Positions 16,925 to 26,211 are shown, counted from the stretch's first letter. The stretch: DNA of 42,448 nt from Okeania sp. SIO2B3 (GCF_010672525.1 NZ_JAAHGH010000065.1:1-42448), one strand, 5' to 3'. A program made the numbers and translations. Notes: generated from the sequence alone by a model not told the origin.

Positions 16925-18189
16925 ACAGTTTTGAAGCAGAACTTAATCAATTTTATATCTGAACAAACTGTCCAGCAAAGTACTTCTTTAATAAATTAAA
17001 ATTCGATTGAAATGGGATTACCAAGACCAGTCAAAATAGAGTAAAAGCATATAGCTGACAACATAATTGTCAATTGGTTATCGTAAATTGTCATTATTTT
17101 AGTAAGGGTATATTGGGTTTTTCAATCCCATTTACCATTACTATTTAGAACTATTGGTAAATTTTCCTGAGATTAAAGACTGACAATTAATTTTGTTTAA
17201 CAAAAAGTTTGATTGTGAATCTACTGAATATTCTGAAGTTGGCTTAACCAAAAGTTCTCACAATTGTTGTAGAAACCTACTTTTTGATGAGCAAATACAA
17301 ACATTAATTTGTTCTAGCTTGACATGTATTCAAAATACCCAATCACAATTGTAATTGCACTTAGTTTAGCTGACTGTGCATTCAAATAATACCTTGATAG
17401 TTAAAGTAATACCTAGAAATGTATTATTTTGCCATATTGTCTACCTTACTTGCAATCGATCCAAATTCAGTGAGTATGGACTTGTTATTTGGTGAAATAT
17501 ATATTTAGTTGAACTCAGAGTTAAGCTTAATCATCTGAATGGCTGCCAATTCTTAAATTCTGGTGGCCTTTTTTGAGGAATTAGGGCTTGCTGATTAAAT
17601 ATCAAAGTATTGACTGATATTGGTTGTAGCATTTTTTTGTCGAAAAAAGTGTCAGCTTTTCAGTGGAAAGAGCTGCATAAAGCTAGTATTTTGGGACGAT
17701 TATGGCAGAAAAATCACTCTTACAATTTTTCCGACTACCTCTTCTATCATTCCCATTTCTCCTGACTCCTGATTTCTGACTCCTACCCCTACCACTCATA
17801 CTTTCCGTACGCAAACCCGAATTAGAATATTACTGCAGTACTTATAAAATCAGTTCTGAACTAAAATTGCTGTAGAGCCTTGGTAAAATATATCCTGAGT
17901 TGCAATTGTTTTAGAGCATTCCGTAATCTTGAAGGCTGAAGGCTATTTTCAACTTTAAAATTAAAGAAAATTAATTATATTTTTATCTTTAATCCTTACT
18001 TGTGCTATTATCTCAACGTTGGCCCTTGACCCGCGCTCTCCCGTTTTGCGCTTCGCATAACTGCGTTAACGGCTGTCGCCGACATGGAAAGCGGAGCATT
18101 CCGTCAGGAAAAGGCGGAGCAAGTGCGGCAGCTATTAGGGGAGCGGAGAGATGGGAAAACCAATCAATTTTGAGGTTTTGTCAATAGTA
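16925..18189. other. Long intergenic region after the STAS gene
   Basis: About 1.27 kb with no credible gene. It contains a terminator-like hairpin (17541-17574), AT-rich DNA, and from about 18030 to 18150 a GC-rich patch with repeated GCGGAGCATTCCG-like phrases shared with other intergenic repeats. A 61-codon open frame at 18002 runs through that patch and lacks protein-like composition. Confidence 0.5.
17541..17574 (+). terminator. Rho-independent terminator-like hairpin
   Basis: GGCTGCCA (17541-17548) pairs with TGGTGGCC (17561-17568) over 8 positions, two of them G-U, with a 12-base loop and six T directly after. It is 617 bp past the STAS gene stop, so it ends either a long 3' untranslated region or a separate small transcript. 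Confidence 0.5.
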
Positions 18190-18384
18190 TGTTAGACTTA
18201 AAATTAGGCTGCTGGGCTAGCAGTGTCAGTCTGTGGAGCGCGCCTTTAGACCGAAAAGAGGCTCGACCTTGGAGGCTGGTGCATTGTTAGCGCAGCTCCT
18301 CTGCAAGAGGCAGCAGAAAGACCTAATCAGCGATGGTTAGGAATCCCGCGCTTTCACGCAAGTGCAGCGTCGGGAGGATGTCAA
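18190..18384 (+). ncRNA. TnpB-element remnant: decayed tnpB 3' end and guide-RNA right end
   Basis: In one frame the DNA from about 18210 reads AAGLAVSVCGA, the usual C-terminal segment of TnpB proteins, then hits a stop. The following structured DNA ends with TTAGGAAT, a CCCGCGCT...AGCG-GGG hairpin and the tail GGAGGATGTCAA (to 18384), the right-end pattern of IS200/IS605-type elements. The rest of tnpB is missing. The RNA scaffold could still be made; its guide would start at 18385 (TAAGGAAATTCTGATAATTT). Confidence 0.6.
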
Positions 18385-18846
18385 TAAGGAAATTCTGATA
18401 ATTTAAAGGTTGGGAGCGACAACTTTTAAAACATTAGCTGTAGCAAAGTTGTACTATATATATAGTTTATATATACACAAGGGGCGACAATCAAATTTGT
18501 CAGGCAAAACAATTATCTTGTTTATACCAGGTTGCGTCAGCACAATTCCTCATCGGAAAGACAAGGTAGTTGGCCAAATATTTGTGTAGTAGTTTTCGAG
18601 AAGGTTAAAGTAATTCGCACTTGCCCTTTAAGTTGATAGAATATTCAACTGTACCATACAGTCAAGATTAGTTAAACCAGTAAGAATAAGTTAACTATTT
18701 TAATTTTATTTTTTACAGTTTAGTTATTACTGTAGGTACTTCACAAAGTCAAACCCACCCTGCTTTTCCAGTACTATATGCTTTCAAGCTGACCTAGTAG
18801 GAAACCAACAGCTGACAGGGATGGGATTATAGAATTAGAACACCAG
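18385..18846. other. Upstream region of thf1
   Basis: No gene is seen. The region holds a run of alternating TA (about 18463-18476) and an AT-rich stretch. The thf1 promoter is probably here, but I could not assign boxes with confidence. Confidence 0.4.
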
Positions 18847-19566
18847 GTGAATAATATTCGTACTGTTTCAGATACTAAGAAAGCTTTTTATAATTCTCAC
18901 ACCCGTCCAATTAACTCTATATACAATCGAGTTGTTGAAGAGCTGCTAGTGGAAATGCACCTGATTTCCGTCAATGCTAATTATAGCTATAATCCATTTT
19001 ATGCTTTGGGTATAGTCACAGCTTTTGACCGTTTTATGGAGGGATATTCTCCTGAACAGGACAAAATTTCTATTTTTAATGCTCTGATTCAAGCACAAGA
19101 AGAAGAACCAGATAAATACCGTGCAGATGCTAAAGGATTAGAAGATTTAGCTAGGCAAATGTCTGGAAAGGATATGCTCTCGTGGATTTGCTTATCAACA
19201 GATAGAGATGATGCTCAACATTTGCAAGATAATTTAAGAGCTATTTCCGATCATTATAAATTTAAGTATAATCGCTTATTTGTTATAGGTTTATTCACTT
19301 TACTAGAAATAGCAGATACAGAGTTAGTTAAGGAAGAACAGCAGCGTACAGAAGCTATCAAGGAAATTTCCCAGGCTTTAAACTTGCCAGAAGAAAAATC
19401 ATTAAAAGATATAGAAATTTATCGTAGCAATTTAGAGAGAATAATTCAAGCTCGTAGTGCTATGGAAGATACTCTGATGGCAGCTCGGAAAAAACGAGAG
19501 AAACGTAGCTTGGAAAAAGGGAATATACCTACTTCTACTAGCAAGACTTCAAATAATAGTAATTAA
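18847..19566 (+). CDS. thf1: Thylakoid formation protein Thf1 / Psb29
   Basis: Thf1 (Psb29) is needed for photosystem II repair and FtsH protease stability at the thylakoid. The 239-residue protein begins with the family signature [14 protein letters not shown] and has [39 protein letters not shown] and [16 protein letters not shown]. The tail from about 165 is charged and helical, probably a coiled coil. The start is GTG 18847 because the signature begins at the second codon; the ribosome-binding site is weak. The length is typical of cyanobacterial members. It stands alone with long flanks. Confidence 0.93.
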   Translation: MNNIRTVSDTKKAFYNSHTRPINSIYNRVVEELLVEMHLISVNANYSYNPFYALGIVTAFDRFMEGYSPEQDKISIFNALIQAQEEEPDKYRADAKGLEDLARQMSGKDMLSWICLSTDRDDAQHLQDNLRAISDHYKFKYNRLFVIGLFTLLEIADTELVKEEQQRTEAIKEISQALNLPEEKSLKDIEIYRSNLERIIQARSAMEDTLMAARKKREKRSLEKGNIPTSTSKTSNNSN

Positions 19567-19956
19567 TTATAAATAACGAAAGATTGAATTATTGAATCTT
19601 GAGTATTTTGACTGTATTATCTCAGATAATATGTTACTGGTTCATCAGACATTCTCCTTGCTATTCTTTCATTTTTATTTTTTGAGTATGAGATGTTTTC
19701 AAATATCTCTACTCTAATTAATTCCATAAGTAATATTTCTAAAATTTAGCCCACTTTATTGACGAACAATTATATATAATTATTGTCAATTTTTTATTTT
19801 AAAAAGACTATCTATTTAGTAAAAAATAGTAAATAACAATTTAGAATACTTCATAATTACGAATACAAATAATAAAAATATTTTTTTCTATATAATTATT
19901 TTAATCCTGAGAATAAACAACCTTGATTTTCCTGTCTAGTAAGGATAATTTAATTA
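19567..19956. other. Convergent intergenic region, thf1 and ComFB gene
   Basis: About 390 bp, very AT-rich, with no reading frame. A small AAGATT/AATCTT stem (about 19581-19601) follows thf1 but lacks a T run. Nothing else is seen. Confidence 0.4.
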
Positions 19957-20487
19957 TCAATCAGACTGTTGTTCATACCGTGGAGCATTAAATTTAAGTA
20001 ATTCACTAAGCTGTGAACCAACATCAGGAGAACTACCAAAAGGTGTAGGGTTAATTGGTTGTCTATCTATATTTTGAGCAATAGCTTCATTTACCCGCTG
20101 AGAAATTAGATTTTGAAGTTCATCTTTAGCCTTAGACCTTTGAAACTGAGCACCCTCTTCCGTAGTAGCATATAAAGGAGGAAGTCTATTTAAAGCATAA
20201 GCTGCAATATCCCCCACATCAAGGGTTTTGTCGCTAGTGGCCTCAATTTCTGCCACTCGTGCGATCGCTTCAGACAGGACTAATTCTTCCATCACATTAA
20301 TAAATTGTTTACGAGGTAAAACGACAACTTCTCCTGTCAATAAAGCTCCCATTAGACGGTCAAGAGCCATATATTCCTCAATTGATAATTCAGAAGCTGT
20401 ATTACAAATTAGTCCTACCTCTGCTTCCATAGAAGGTGTTAAATAACCATCTTGTAAAGCTTGTTCAACAATTTTTTCTATACTCAT
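19957..20487 (-). CDS. ComFB-family protein
   Basis: The 176-residue soluble protein matches the ComFB family (late competence ComFB): NVMEELVLSEAIARVAEIEA, then DVGDIAAYALNRLPPLYATTEEG. The domain covers about 62-150, preceded by a helical N-terminal part (MSIEKIVEQALQDGYLTPSM) typical of the cyanobacterial subgroup. Bacillus ComFB lies in the competence operon with unclear function. Cyanobacterial ComFB-domain proteins have been reported as cyclic dinucleotide receptors (the c-di-GMP effector CdgR in Anabaena). Whether this copy binds such a nucleotide cannot be told from sequence alone. The tail after 150 is variable and rich in N, P and Q. Confidence 0.82.
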   Translation of the reverse strand: MSIEKIVEQALQDGYLTPSMEAEVGLICNTASELSIEEYMALDRLMGALLTGEVVVLPRKQFINVMEELVLSEAIARVAEIEATSDKTLDVGDIAAYALNRLPPLYATTEEGAQFQRSKAKDELQNLISQRVNEAIAQNIDRQPINPTPFGSSPDVGSQLSELLKFNAPRYEQQSD

Positions 20488-20677
20488 AAGTTTTATTTAA
20501 GTTTACTCAAAAGAATTTTCAAATAAGGTTTCTACATATTTATCAGACTAAGGTTATAAGTTAATCAAAGTCAATATCAACTATCACCCTACTTTTCAGA
20601 GCATAACTTAAAAATCAAATATAAGTAAGTCGGTGGAAAAAAATTCTCTGAGTCTTGATGTGTTAATTAGAAAAGTC

Positions 20678-21553
20678 TTATTCAATACCTTTGTATCTCC
20701 AAGGAACAGGATCGACAGCTTGACCAGATACATATAGTCCCCAATGTAGATGAGGACCTGTAGATGCCCCTGTAGATCCTACAGCACCAATTAACTGGCC
20801 AGCTTTGACAAAATCACCTTCTTGAACATTGATACGACTCAAATGGATAAAAATGCTCGTTACTCCTTGACCATGATCGATGCCCACAGTATTACCATGA
20901 ATTTCAAAACCCTGAGATTCTAATCCCACTAGAGCGACACGACCAGCAGCAGGAGCTACTACAGGAGAGCCATTATAATCTGCATAATCTACCCCACGAT
21001 GATAATAGTTTTCAGCAAACTCTCCATTGTAATACCGTCGTACCCCATAAATTGTACTTACAGGACCTTGGTTAGGTCGAATAAATGGACCATTCCAAAA
21101 CTTCTCTGGAGTGACAAGTTTTTTAAATGCTCCTACTCTGTCAAATTCTAAGTCTGTTCCTTTGAGAGAATCTTTGCCAGGAGGTAGCCAAATAGACTGA
21201 GTGGGAAAGGAGCGACTTTGCAGATTTACATTTACATTCTGAATACCTGCTTCAGTGTTAATTTGAAGCTGTCGTGTACCTGGTCGGTCTAAAGGAGTAG
21301 TTGGTAATAATGCTCTCAGCTTATTTTGTCCAATTGAAAAAAATGAATAAGTTTTTCCATCCATATTAACTTTAGGAGTTGCTCCGCCAATAGATTCTTG
21401 AATTACAACTGATAAAGTATCTCCAAGTTGTGGGTTAGTAGGAGTTATTTGTACAGTTTGGCTGAATCCAGGGCTAGCTATTACTAATATTGTTGTAACT
21501 ATAGCTAAGATTAAGCTAGGGATAAACTGTTTAATTTTGATAGGCCAAAACAT
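20678..21553 (-). CDS. M23-family (LytM) metallopeptidase, exported
   Basis: The 291-residue protein has an N-terminal hydrophobic segment (about 10-31, ending PGFSQ), probably a cleaved signal peptide, then a beta-rich region (about 33-115). The M23 peptidase domain covers about 160-282 with zinc ligands H185 and D189 (HRGVD) and H270 in HLHW, and catalytic H237 and H268. These residues are all present, so an active peptidoglycan endopeptidase in the periplasm is likely. It could also be a regulator of amidases, but in that group the ligands are usually lost. The start ATG 21553 lacks a clear ribosome-binding site. It is 190 bp upstream of the ComFB gene on the same strand. Confidence 0.88.
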   Translation of the reverse strand: MFWPIKIKQFIPSLILAIVTTILVIASPGFSQTVQITPTNPQLGDTLSVVIQESIGGATPKVNMDGKTYSFFSIGQNKLRALLPTTPLDRPGTRQLQINTEAGIQNVNVNLQSRSFPTQSIWLPPGKDSLKGTDLEFDRVGAFKKLVTPEKFWNGPFIRPNQGPVSTIYGVRRYYNGEFAENYYHRGVDYADYNGSPVVAPAAGRVALVGLESQGFEIHGNTVGIDHGQGVTSIFIHLSRINVQEGDFVKAGQLIGAVGSTGASTGPHLHWGLYVSGQAVDPVPWRYKGIE

Positions 21554-22108
21554 TAGTTTTTTTATTTAAGATTTTTCCGATTAATTAAAGACTAAATTAT
21601 ATTTGCAGGTTCAAATTAAAAATATCCTCTCATCTCAGGAGGAATCTATTTGAAGAAGGTTTTAGGTCGTAAGTTTTAGGTATTAGATTCAATTTTTAGG
21701 GGGTTCAAAACTAACCAATTGCAGAAACGGTGAGTGATGGAGGAGTTATCTAACCCAATTGAAAAGGGTGTGTTTTCTACACCTAAAACTTACCACCAAA
21801 GGAAGCGTAGCTTTGATAATTAATTTTGAGCTTTGCTAATTTTTGGTATGGATAGATGGCTGAAAATTATCAACCTAATCCAATATAAAAAATATAAAAA
21901 ATTATAGACTCATTCACCAAGGTCTAATTTTTAAAGTTAAGTTATTTGATTATTAATCAATCAAATTTAACGTAGTTAACACTAAATCGATAAAATGTCA
22001 ATAAATTATGATTCTTGAATCATAATTTAAGACATAACTAATCAAACATTAAATATTATATCTTGAAGTTAATATACCTTGACAATATTGTGATACTTAT
22101 AAAAATCT
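21554..22108. other. Intergenic DNA between the M23 gene and the antiporter fragment
   Basis: No gene is seen. It contains a diverged copy of the triple-hairpin repeat R2 (21708-21775) followed by a AAGGGTGTGTTTTCTACACC-type short palindrome, then AT-rich DNA. Confidence 0.45.
21708..21775 (+). repeat. Triple-hairpin repeat R2, diverged copy
   Basis: It keeps the order TCAAAACTAACCAATTG, AAACGGTGAGTGATGG, TAACCC seen in the better copies at 6491-6550 and 34247-34305, but several stems are broken. Homology is by eye and moderate. Confidence 0.4.
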
Positions 22109-22613
22109 GTGCAAGAAGACTTTCGATTAATCATAGACTTGGGTTTTTCGATTGAGATGGGTGCTTTTGTGGTGGGTCTAATGATATCTGAGGTAGAGTA
22201 TGCCGATCAAACCTTAACTTACGTTGAACCGATCCGAGATATTTTTGCAGCTCTGTTTTTTGTGGCGATCGGGATGTTAATTGACCCATTTTTCTTATGG
22301 AGTCATTTAGAAATTATCCTGGGTTTGTTATTTCTAGTTCTAGTGGGAAAATTTTTGATTGTCACTCCCATGGTCAGAATTTTTGGTTATCCTTTGAAAA
22401 TAGTTATTCTGGCAGGTTTGGGTTTAGCCCAAATAGAAGAATTTTCCTTTGTGCTTGCTAGTGCGGGACAAACATTAGGATTAGTTTCTCGTCGGGTATA
22501 CTTATAAATACTTAGGTACAATGGCTGTAAGGCAATTGAAAATTCCCCAGACTCAGAAATATCTTCAAAAACAAAAGTTAACTACAGCAGTTAATGAAAC
22601 TACAGAAATCTAG
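22109..22613 (+). pseudogene. Fragment of a CPA2-family (KefB/NapA-type) cation/proton antiporter
   Basis: The first 132 codons are clear antiporter sequence: SIEMGAFVVGLMISEVEYAD, then EPIRDIFAALFFVAIGMLIDP, then FGYPLK and GLGLAQIEEFSFVLASAGQ, ending LVSRRVYL. Intact proteins have about 270 residues before this point and continue LILGTTAVTL after it. Here the upstream part is absent. The frame stops at 22505-22507, but the next frame continues from about 22503 with YKYLGTMAVRQL, resembling the expected continuation, and stays open to a stop at 22611-22613. So the gene is 5'-truncated and frameshifted. The GTG at 22109 is not a real start. It is most likely non-functional. Confidence 0.8.
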
Positions 22614-22953
22614 CGTTGACATCTAGTGAAAAAGAATAGACTTTTTGCAGAAGTAGGCAACAGCTCATCTGGCAACAGGGAAGAAAATTTATGAAAAAAT
22701 ACATAAAAAATGCTCTATATGTGTAATTTCTACTCCTATGTCTAAATAGTTATAGCAGTCGAAGCAAAGTTTAGAACATTCCTAAATACTCAAAGAAGCG
22801 TCAGATATTACTTCTGACTTCTGATTTGCGCGTAGCGCTATATTTGTCCTATTTGACTTTGCCACAAATTTTGTAATTACATCATTTTGGAATTGTCTAT
22901 TTCTGATTCTCTTAAAATAAGAAGGTAGAAGAAGTTTCGTGAAAAAATTAGGA
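22614..22953. other. Intergenic DNA downstream of hfq
   Basis: Repeat fragments only: AGGCAACAGCTCATCTGGCA (about 22654), shared with elements near 36340 and 40570, and TATAGCAGTCGAAGCAAAG (about 22751), the end of the element family seen at 24201 and 25763. A short minus-strand open frame here overlaps the end of hfq and is not supported. Confidence 0.5.
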
Positions 22954-23166
22954 TTAGTTTTTGGGTTTGAGATAAACAATAGCTTGTCGCCAAATTATAA
23001 TTGGTAAATCATACTGGTCTAAGAGGCAAATACAATTTGGGTCTTGCCAGAAAACTTTTCCCACATGGAGGTCATTAGTAATTAGTTTTAGCTCTACTTC
23101 TTTCTTATCTGTGATATAAGTTTGAATCTGGCGAACACTAGGTAAACTGGTATCAAAATCAGACAT
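22954..23166 (-). CDS. hfq: Cyanobacterial Hfq-like protein
   Basis: The 70-residue Sm-like protein starts [18 protein letters not shown] and contains [19 protein letters not shown] and [10 protein letters not shown], the pattern of cyanobacterial Hfq (Synechocystis Ssr3341 type). These keep the Sm1/Sm2 fold but lack the YKHA RNA-binding motif of enterobacterial Hfq. In Synechocystis the protein acts in type IV pilus motility through the PilB1 ATPase rather than as a classic RNA chaperone; the same role here is inference. It is divergent from dapF with 76 bp between the starts, an arrangement often seen in cyanobacteria. Confidence 0.88.
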   Translation of the reverse strand: MSDFDTSLPSVRQIQTYITDKKEVELKLITNDLHVGKVFWQDPNCICLLDQYDLPIIIWRQAIVYLKPKN

Positions 23167-23242
23167 AATAATTATTCAATATATTTCCCACGTAATCTTT
23201 TCATTTAAAAGTAAATTTCAACTCAATTACTGGAGCATCATC

Positions 23243-24097
23243 ATGACAGTATCATTCACCAAGTATCATGGCCTGGGCAACGATTTTATTTTGATAGATA
23301 ATCGCCACCTCCCGCAACCTATAGTAACACCAGAACAGGCGATAAAATTGTGCGATCGCAATTTTGGCGTTGGTGCAAATGGTGTGATTTTTGCTCTGCC
23401 TAGACAAGATCAAGCAGATTATACCATGCGGATATTTAACTCTGATGGTTCAGAGTCAGAAATGTGTGGCAATGGGATTAGGTGTTTAGCTAAGTTTATT
23501 GCTGAAATAGATAATGATAATAAAACTAAATATAAAATTTATACTGGTGCAGGTCTACTTGGAATCGAATTACAACCAGATGGCCAAGTAAAAGTTGACA
23601 TGGGACAACCAAAACTATTGGCATCGGAAATACCCACAACTCTAGGTAATGCTGATGAGAAAATTGTCAATCAAACTGTAGAAGTGGCTGGAAAGTCTTG
23701 GTCTGTTACCTGTGTCAATATGGGAAACCCACACTGTATAACTTTTGTAGAGAATGTTGCTGATATAGCTCTAGAAATAGTAGGTCCTCAATTTGAGGAT
23801 CACTCGGTATTTCCAGAACGCACTAATACAGAATTTATTCAAATTGTTAGCCCAAATTATGTGAAAATGCGGGTATGGGAAAGAGGTGCTGGTGCAACAT
23901 TAGCTTGTGGCACGGGTGCTTGTGCATCAGTAGTAGCAGGAGTTTTAACTCAAAGAAACGAAAACAAAGTTACAGTTGAACTACCTGGAGGTTGTTTGGA
24001 GATTGAATGGTCAACTACAGATCAAAAAGTTTATATGACTGGACCAACAGAAAAGGTATTTACAGGAGTTATTAATGAATCAATAATGAGTTCATAA
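23243..24097 (+). CDS. dapF: Diaminopimelate epimerase
   Basis: DapF turns LL- into meso-diaminopimelate for lysine and peptidoglycan synthesis. The 284-residue protein starts with the family N-terminus [17 protein letters not shown]. Both catalytic cysteines are present: C75 in MCGNGIRC and C222 in ACGTGACA. Substrate-binding residues in [11 protein letters not shown] and NTEFIQ are conserved. The start ATG 23243 follows GGAG with about 8 bases of spacing. Gene and length are ordinary. Confidence 0.97.
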   Translation: MTVSFTKYHGLGNDFILIDNRHLPQPIVTPEQAIKLCDRNFGVGANGVIFALPRQDQADYTMRIFNSDGSESEMCGNGIRCLAKFIAEIDNDNKTKYKIYTGAGLLGIELQPDGQVKVDMGQPKLLASEIPTTLGNADEKIVNQTVEVAGKSWSVTCVNMGNPHCITFVENVADIALEIVGPQFEDHSVFPERTNTEFIQIVSPNYVKMRVWERGAGATLACGTGACASVVAGVLTQRNENKVTVELPGGCLEIEWSTTDQKVYMTGPTEKVFTGVINESIMSS

Positions 24098-24200
24098 AAA
24101 TGTAGAGATTGGCAATTGTTGAAAATGAATTTTTTGACAATTTAAAAATTAATTTTATAGAAGAAGGAAGAAGGAAGAAGGAAAAAGGAAGAAAGAAAAA

Positions 24201-24260
24201 TATTGCGTTGCCTGAGTTTTCGGCTTTTGATATTTCCTTACTTTTCTTTCGACTGCTATA
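24201..24260. repeat. Interspersed repeat R5, copy a
   Basis: TTGCGTTGCCTGAGTTTT, CTTTTGATA and CTTTCGACTGCTATA match the copy at 25763-25854 in the same orientation; both are preceded by a GGAAGAAAGAAAAA purine run. Together they flank the gene at 24474-25619. Confidence 0.65.
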
Positions 24261-24301
24261 AAAAAATTAGCTGTACTATTTTCAATACTTAGAATAACTT
24301 T

Positions 24302-24409
24302 TATAGCATTGCGCGCTGGTATGTTGACAAATTGCAGGAACTACTAAATAGCTAAAAGTCTGAGAAAATTGGTTTTTTATTCCTCCTATTGCCTGCGCAA
24401 AGCGCTATA
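24302..24409. repeat. MITE-like element E6, copy a (108 bp)
   Basis: It begins TATAGCATTGCGCGCTGG and ends GCCTGCGCAAAGCGCTATA; the ends TATAGC/GCTATA are inverted. The element at 36312-36443 is the same family in the opposite orientation, sharing ACAAATTGCAGG and AATAGCTAAAAG. Confidence 0.75.
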
Positions 24410-24473
24410 AATAAAAATTAAAAGTTATATTGATTTTTGCTGGGAATTTTGACTTAAAAATAGAGGTATATTC

Positions 24474-25619
24474 ATGGGCGGAGGTATTTACTTAATTCGT
24501 GACAACGATCAACTTGTGGAAATGACAGAACAAGCTTATGAGTCTGAAGATCAACTACAAGAATTTATAGAAACTTATCCTAACTTACTTGCGGGAGATG
24601 ATATAGATAGAGCTACTCCCAGAAGATGGTTATTAATATCACGGGAAATAGCAATATCGACAGAAGAAGAGATTACACAACAATGGGCGTTATCTCATTT
24701 ATTTATTGACCAAGAAGCAATTCCAACATTAGTAATAGTTAAAAGCGCTTATAAAGCAGAAATTCGCCAACAAGTAGTAGGTCAAATGATTGATTATGCT
24801 GCTAATGTAGGAGTTTATTGGCCTCTAGAGTCAATTGTTGCTCAATTTGAAGTCAACTGCCGGGAACATGGTCGTGATCCAGAACAAGTGTTTGAAAAAT
24901 TTCTGGGTTTAGATGCTAACGAAGAGAAATTCTGGCAAAAAGTTAAAACTAATTTGCAAGCAAATAAAATTCGTTTAGTGTTTGTGGCAGATAATATTCC
25001 GGCAGAACTACGGAGAGTAGTAGAATTTCTCAATGAGCAGATAGACCCAGTAGAAGTTTTAGCATTAGAAATTAAACAGTATGTGAGTCAAGAAGGTTTA
25101 AGAACTTTAGTTCCAAGATTAATTGGTCAAACAACTGAAGCGCAACTGAAAAAATCAAGCACAACTCGCGAGAGAAGAAGGTGGGACGAAGTATCTTTCT
25201 TTCAAGAATTTAAAACTAGATGGGGCGCTGATGAGGCAGCAATACTCAAAAAAATTCATGAGTGGGCTAAAAACCAAGAACCCATAACCTCAATTCAATG
25301 GGGGACTGGAGATGTTTATGGTGGCTTTACTATAATAGTTAATCAACCAGAAAAAAAGAGTCTAGAGTTATTTAGTATTGATATTTCAGGTCATCTAGAA
25401 ATTTACTCGAATAAATATAGTTGTCAACCTCCATTTAATAACAATGGTAAATGGTTGGAATTAAGAGCTAAACTTAGTTCAATTGGTCTAGCTCTACCTG
25501 GAAATTCAGAAGAATTTAGAGCGCCTAGTTTACGTTTATCGACATTACAAGATGATGTAGCATTACAGCAAGTAATAGAAACTTTTCATTGGATTATTGA
25601 GGAAGTTAATCAAGTTTGA
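24474..25619 (+). CDS. PD-(D/E)XK-like protein with altered active site
   Basis: The 381-residue protein has an N-terminal PD-(D/E)XK-type fold (about 20-125): LQEFIETYPNLLAG, SREIAIS, HLFIDQEAIPTLVIVKSAYK and VVGQMIDYAANVGVYWP. Family relatives I recall read VEVK where this one reads VIVK, so D79 and K90 remain but the acidic residue is isoleucine (I88). Catalysis is therefore doubtful unless another acid compensates. The C-terminal half (about 235-381) starts RRRWDEVSFFQEFKTRWG and looks like an independent alpha/beta domain. The start ATG 24474 follows GAGGT at good spacing. It sits about 1 kb upstream of the Mokosh-like pair on the same strand, in repeat-rich DNA. A restriction-like or accessory defence role is inference. 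Confidence 0.65.
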   Translation: MGGGIYLIRDNDQLVEMTEQAYESEDQLQEFIETYPNLLAGDDIDRATPRRWLLISREIAISTEEEITQQWALSHLFIDQEAIPTLVIVKSAYKAEIRQQVVGQMIDYAANVGVYWPLESIVAQFEVNCREHGRDPEQVFEKFLGLDANEEKFWQKVKTNLQANKIRLVFVADNIPAELRRVVEFLNEQIDPVEVLALEIKQYVSQEGLRTLVPRLIGQTTEAQLKKSSTTRERRRWDEVSFFQEFKTRWGADEAAILKKIHEWAKNQEPITSIQWGTGDVYGGFTIIVNQPEKKSLELFSIDISGHLEIYSNKYSCQPPFNNNGKWLELRAKLSSIGLALPGNSEEFRAPSLRLSTLQDDVALQQVIETFHWIIEEVNQV

Positions 25620-25630
25620 ATTGGTAATTT

Positions 25631-25663
25631 CAGTTATCAGTTATCAGTTATCAGTTATCAGTT
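25631..25663. repeat. CAGTTAT heptamer tandem repeat
   Basis: Four full copies of CAGTTAT plus a partial one directly after the gene at 24474-25619. Such short tandem heptamers are a known feature of filamentous cyanobacterial intergenic DNA. Confidence 0.85.
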
Positions 25664-25762
25664 GTAATTAAATATAAAGGTGACTGAAATAATAGCCATT
25701 AACCAGGTATTTAAAAGTTATTTAGATTGAAAATGGTAAAGTGGCGATCGCCTAGTTCAAAG

Positions 25763-25854
25763 ATATAGCAGAAAGAAGAAGAAAGAAGAAAAAATGTGGC
25801 GTTGTCTGAGTTTTAAGCTTTTAATACGTCCTAATCTTTCCTTCGACTGCTATA
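25763..25854. repeat. Interspersed repeat R5, copy b (92 bp, inverted ends)
   Basis: The ends TATAGCAG and CTGCTATA are inverted repeats. The interior GCGTTGTCTGAGTTTT and CTTTCCTTCGACTGCTATA matches copy a at 24201-24260. A third partial match is AAATGTGGCGCTGTC just after sigC (39766). Confidence 0.65.
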
Positions 25855-26211
25855 TTTCAAATTTTGTTTCTTTAATTAGCTATTAATGGAAATACGCTTG
25901 AATAATTAATAATTAATAATTAATAATTAATAATTAATTATTAATAATTAATAATTAATAAGTAATATTTGCCATTCCTGTAAAGCGAATGGCAATTCGT
26001 CCTGCTCTGATTATTCGTAATATTTTTTTCCAAATTAGTATAACACCTAAAATCTAATACCAAATTGATAAATGTTTGCTACAAATAGATAGGATATTTC
26101 TTAGGAGTCAGGAGTAAGAATGAATGGCTTTAATAGCAGTTTTTAGGTCGGAATTTATCTTTTTAGTTCAAGAGACATCTCCTTTCATTAATTGATAATT
26201 TATAATTGATA

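Larger units (their letters stand above)
25620..26211. other. Repeat-rich gap before the kinase-helicase gene, left part
   Basis: It contains a CAGTTAT heptamer array (25631-25663), the R5 copy b (25763-25854) and an AATTAAT heptamer run that turns into its inverse near 25935 (25901-25961), which could fold into a long AT hairpin. No gene is seen. Confidence 0.6.

Noticed and set aside
17319-17347. Promoter TTGACA with a -10 for a small RNA
   Set aside because: The -35 is good, but the hexamer at the right distance (ATCACA) is too poor.
18002-18187. 61-codon open frame
   Set aside because: It runs through a GC-rich repeat patch, lacks a ribosome-binding site and has no recognisable protein pattern.
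22782-22979. 65-codon open frame overlapping the end of hfq
   Set aside because: It overlaps a recognised gene and contains repeat sequence; no family pattern.
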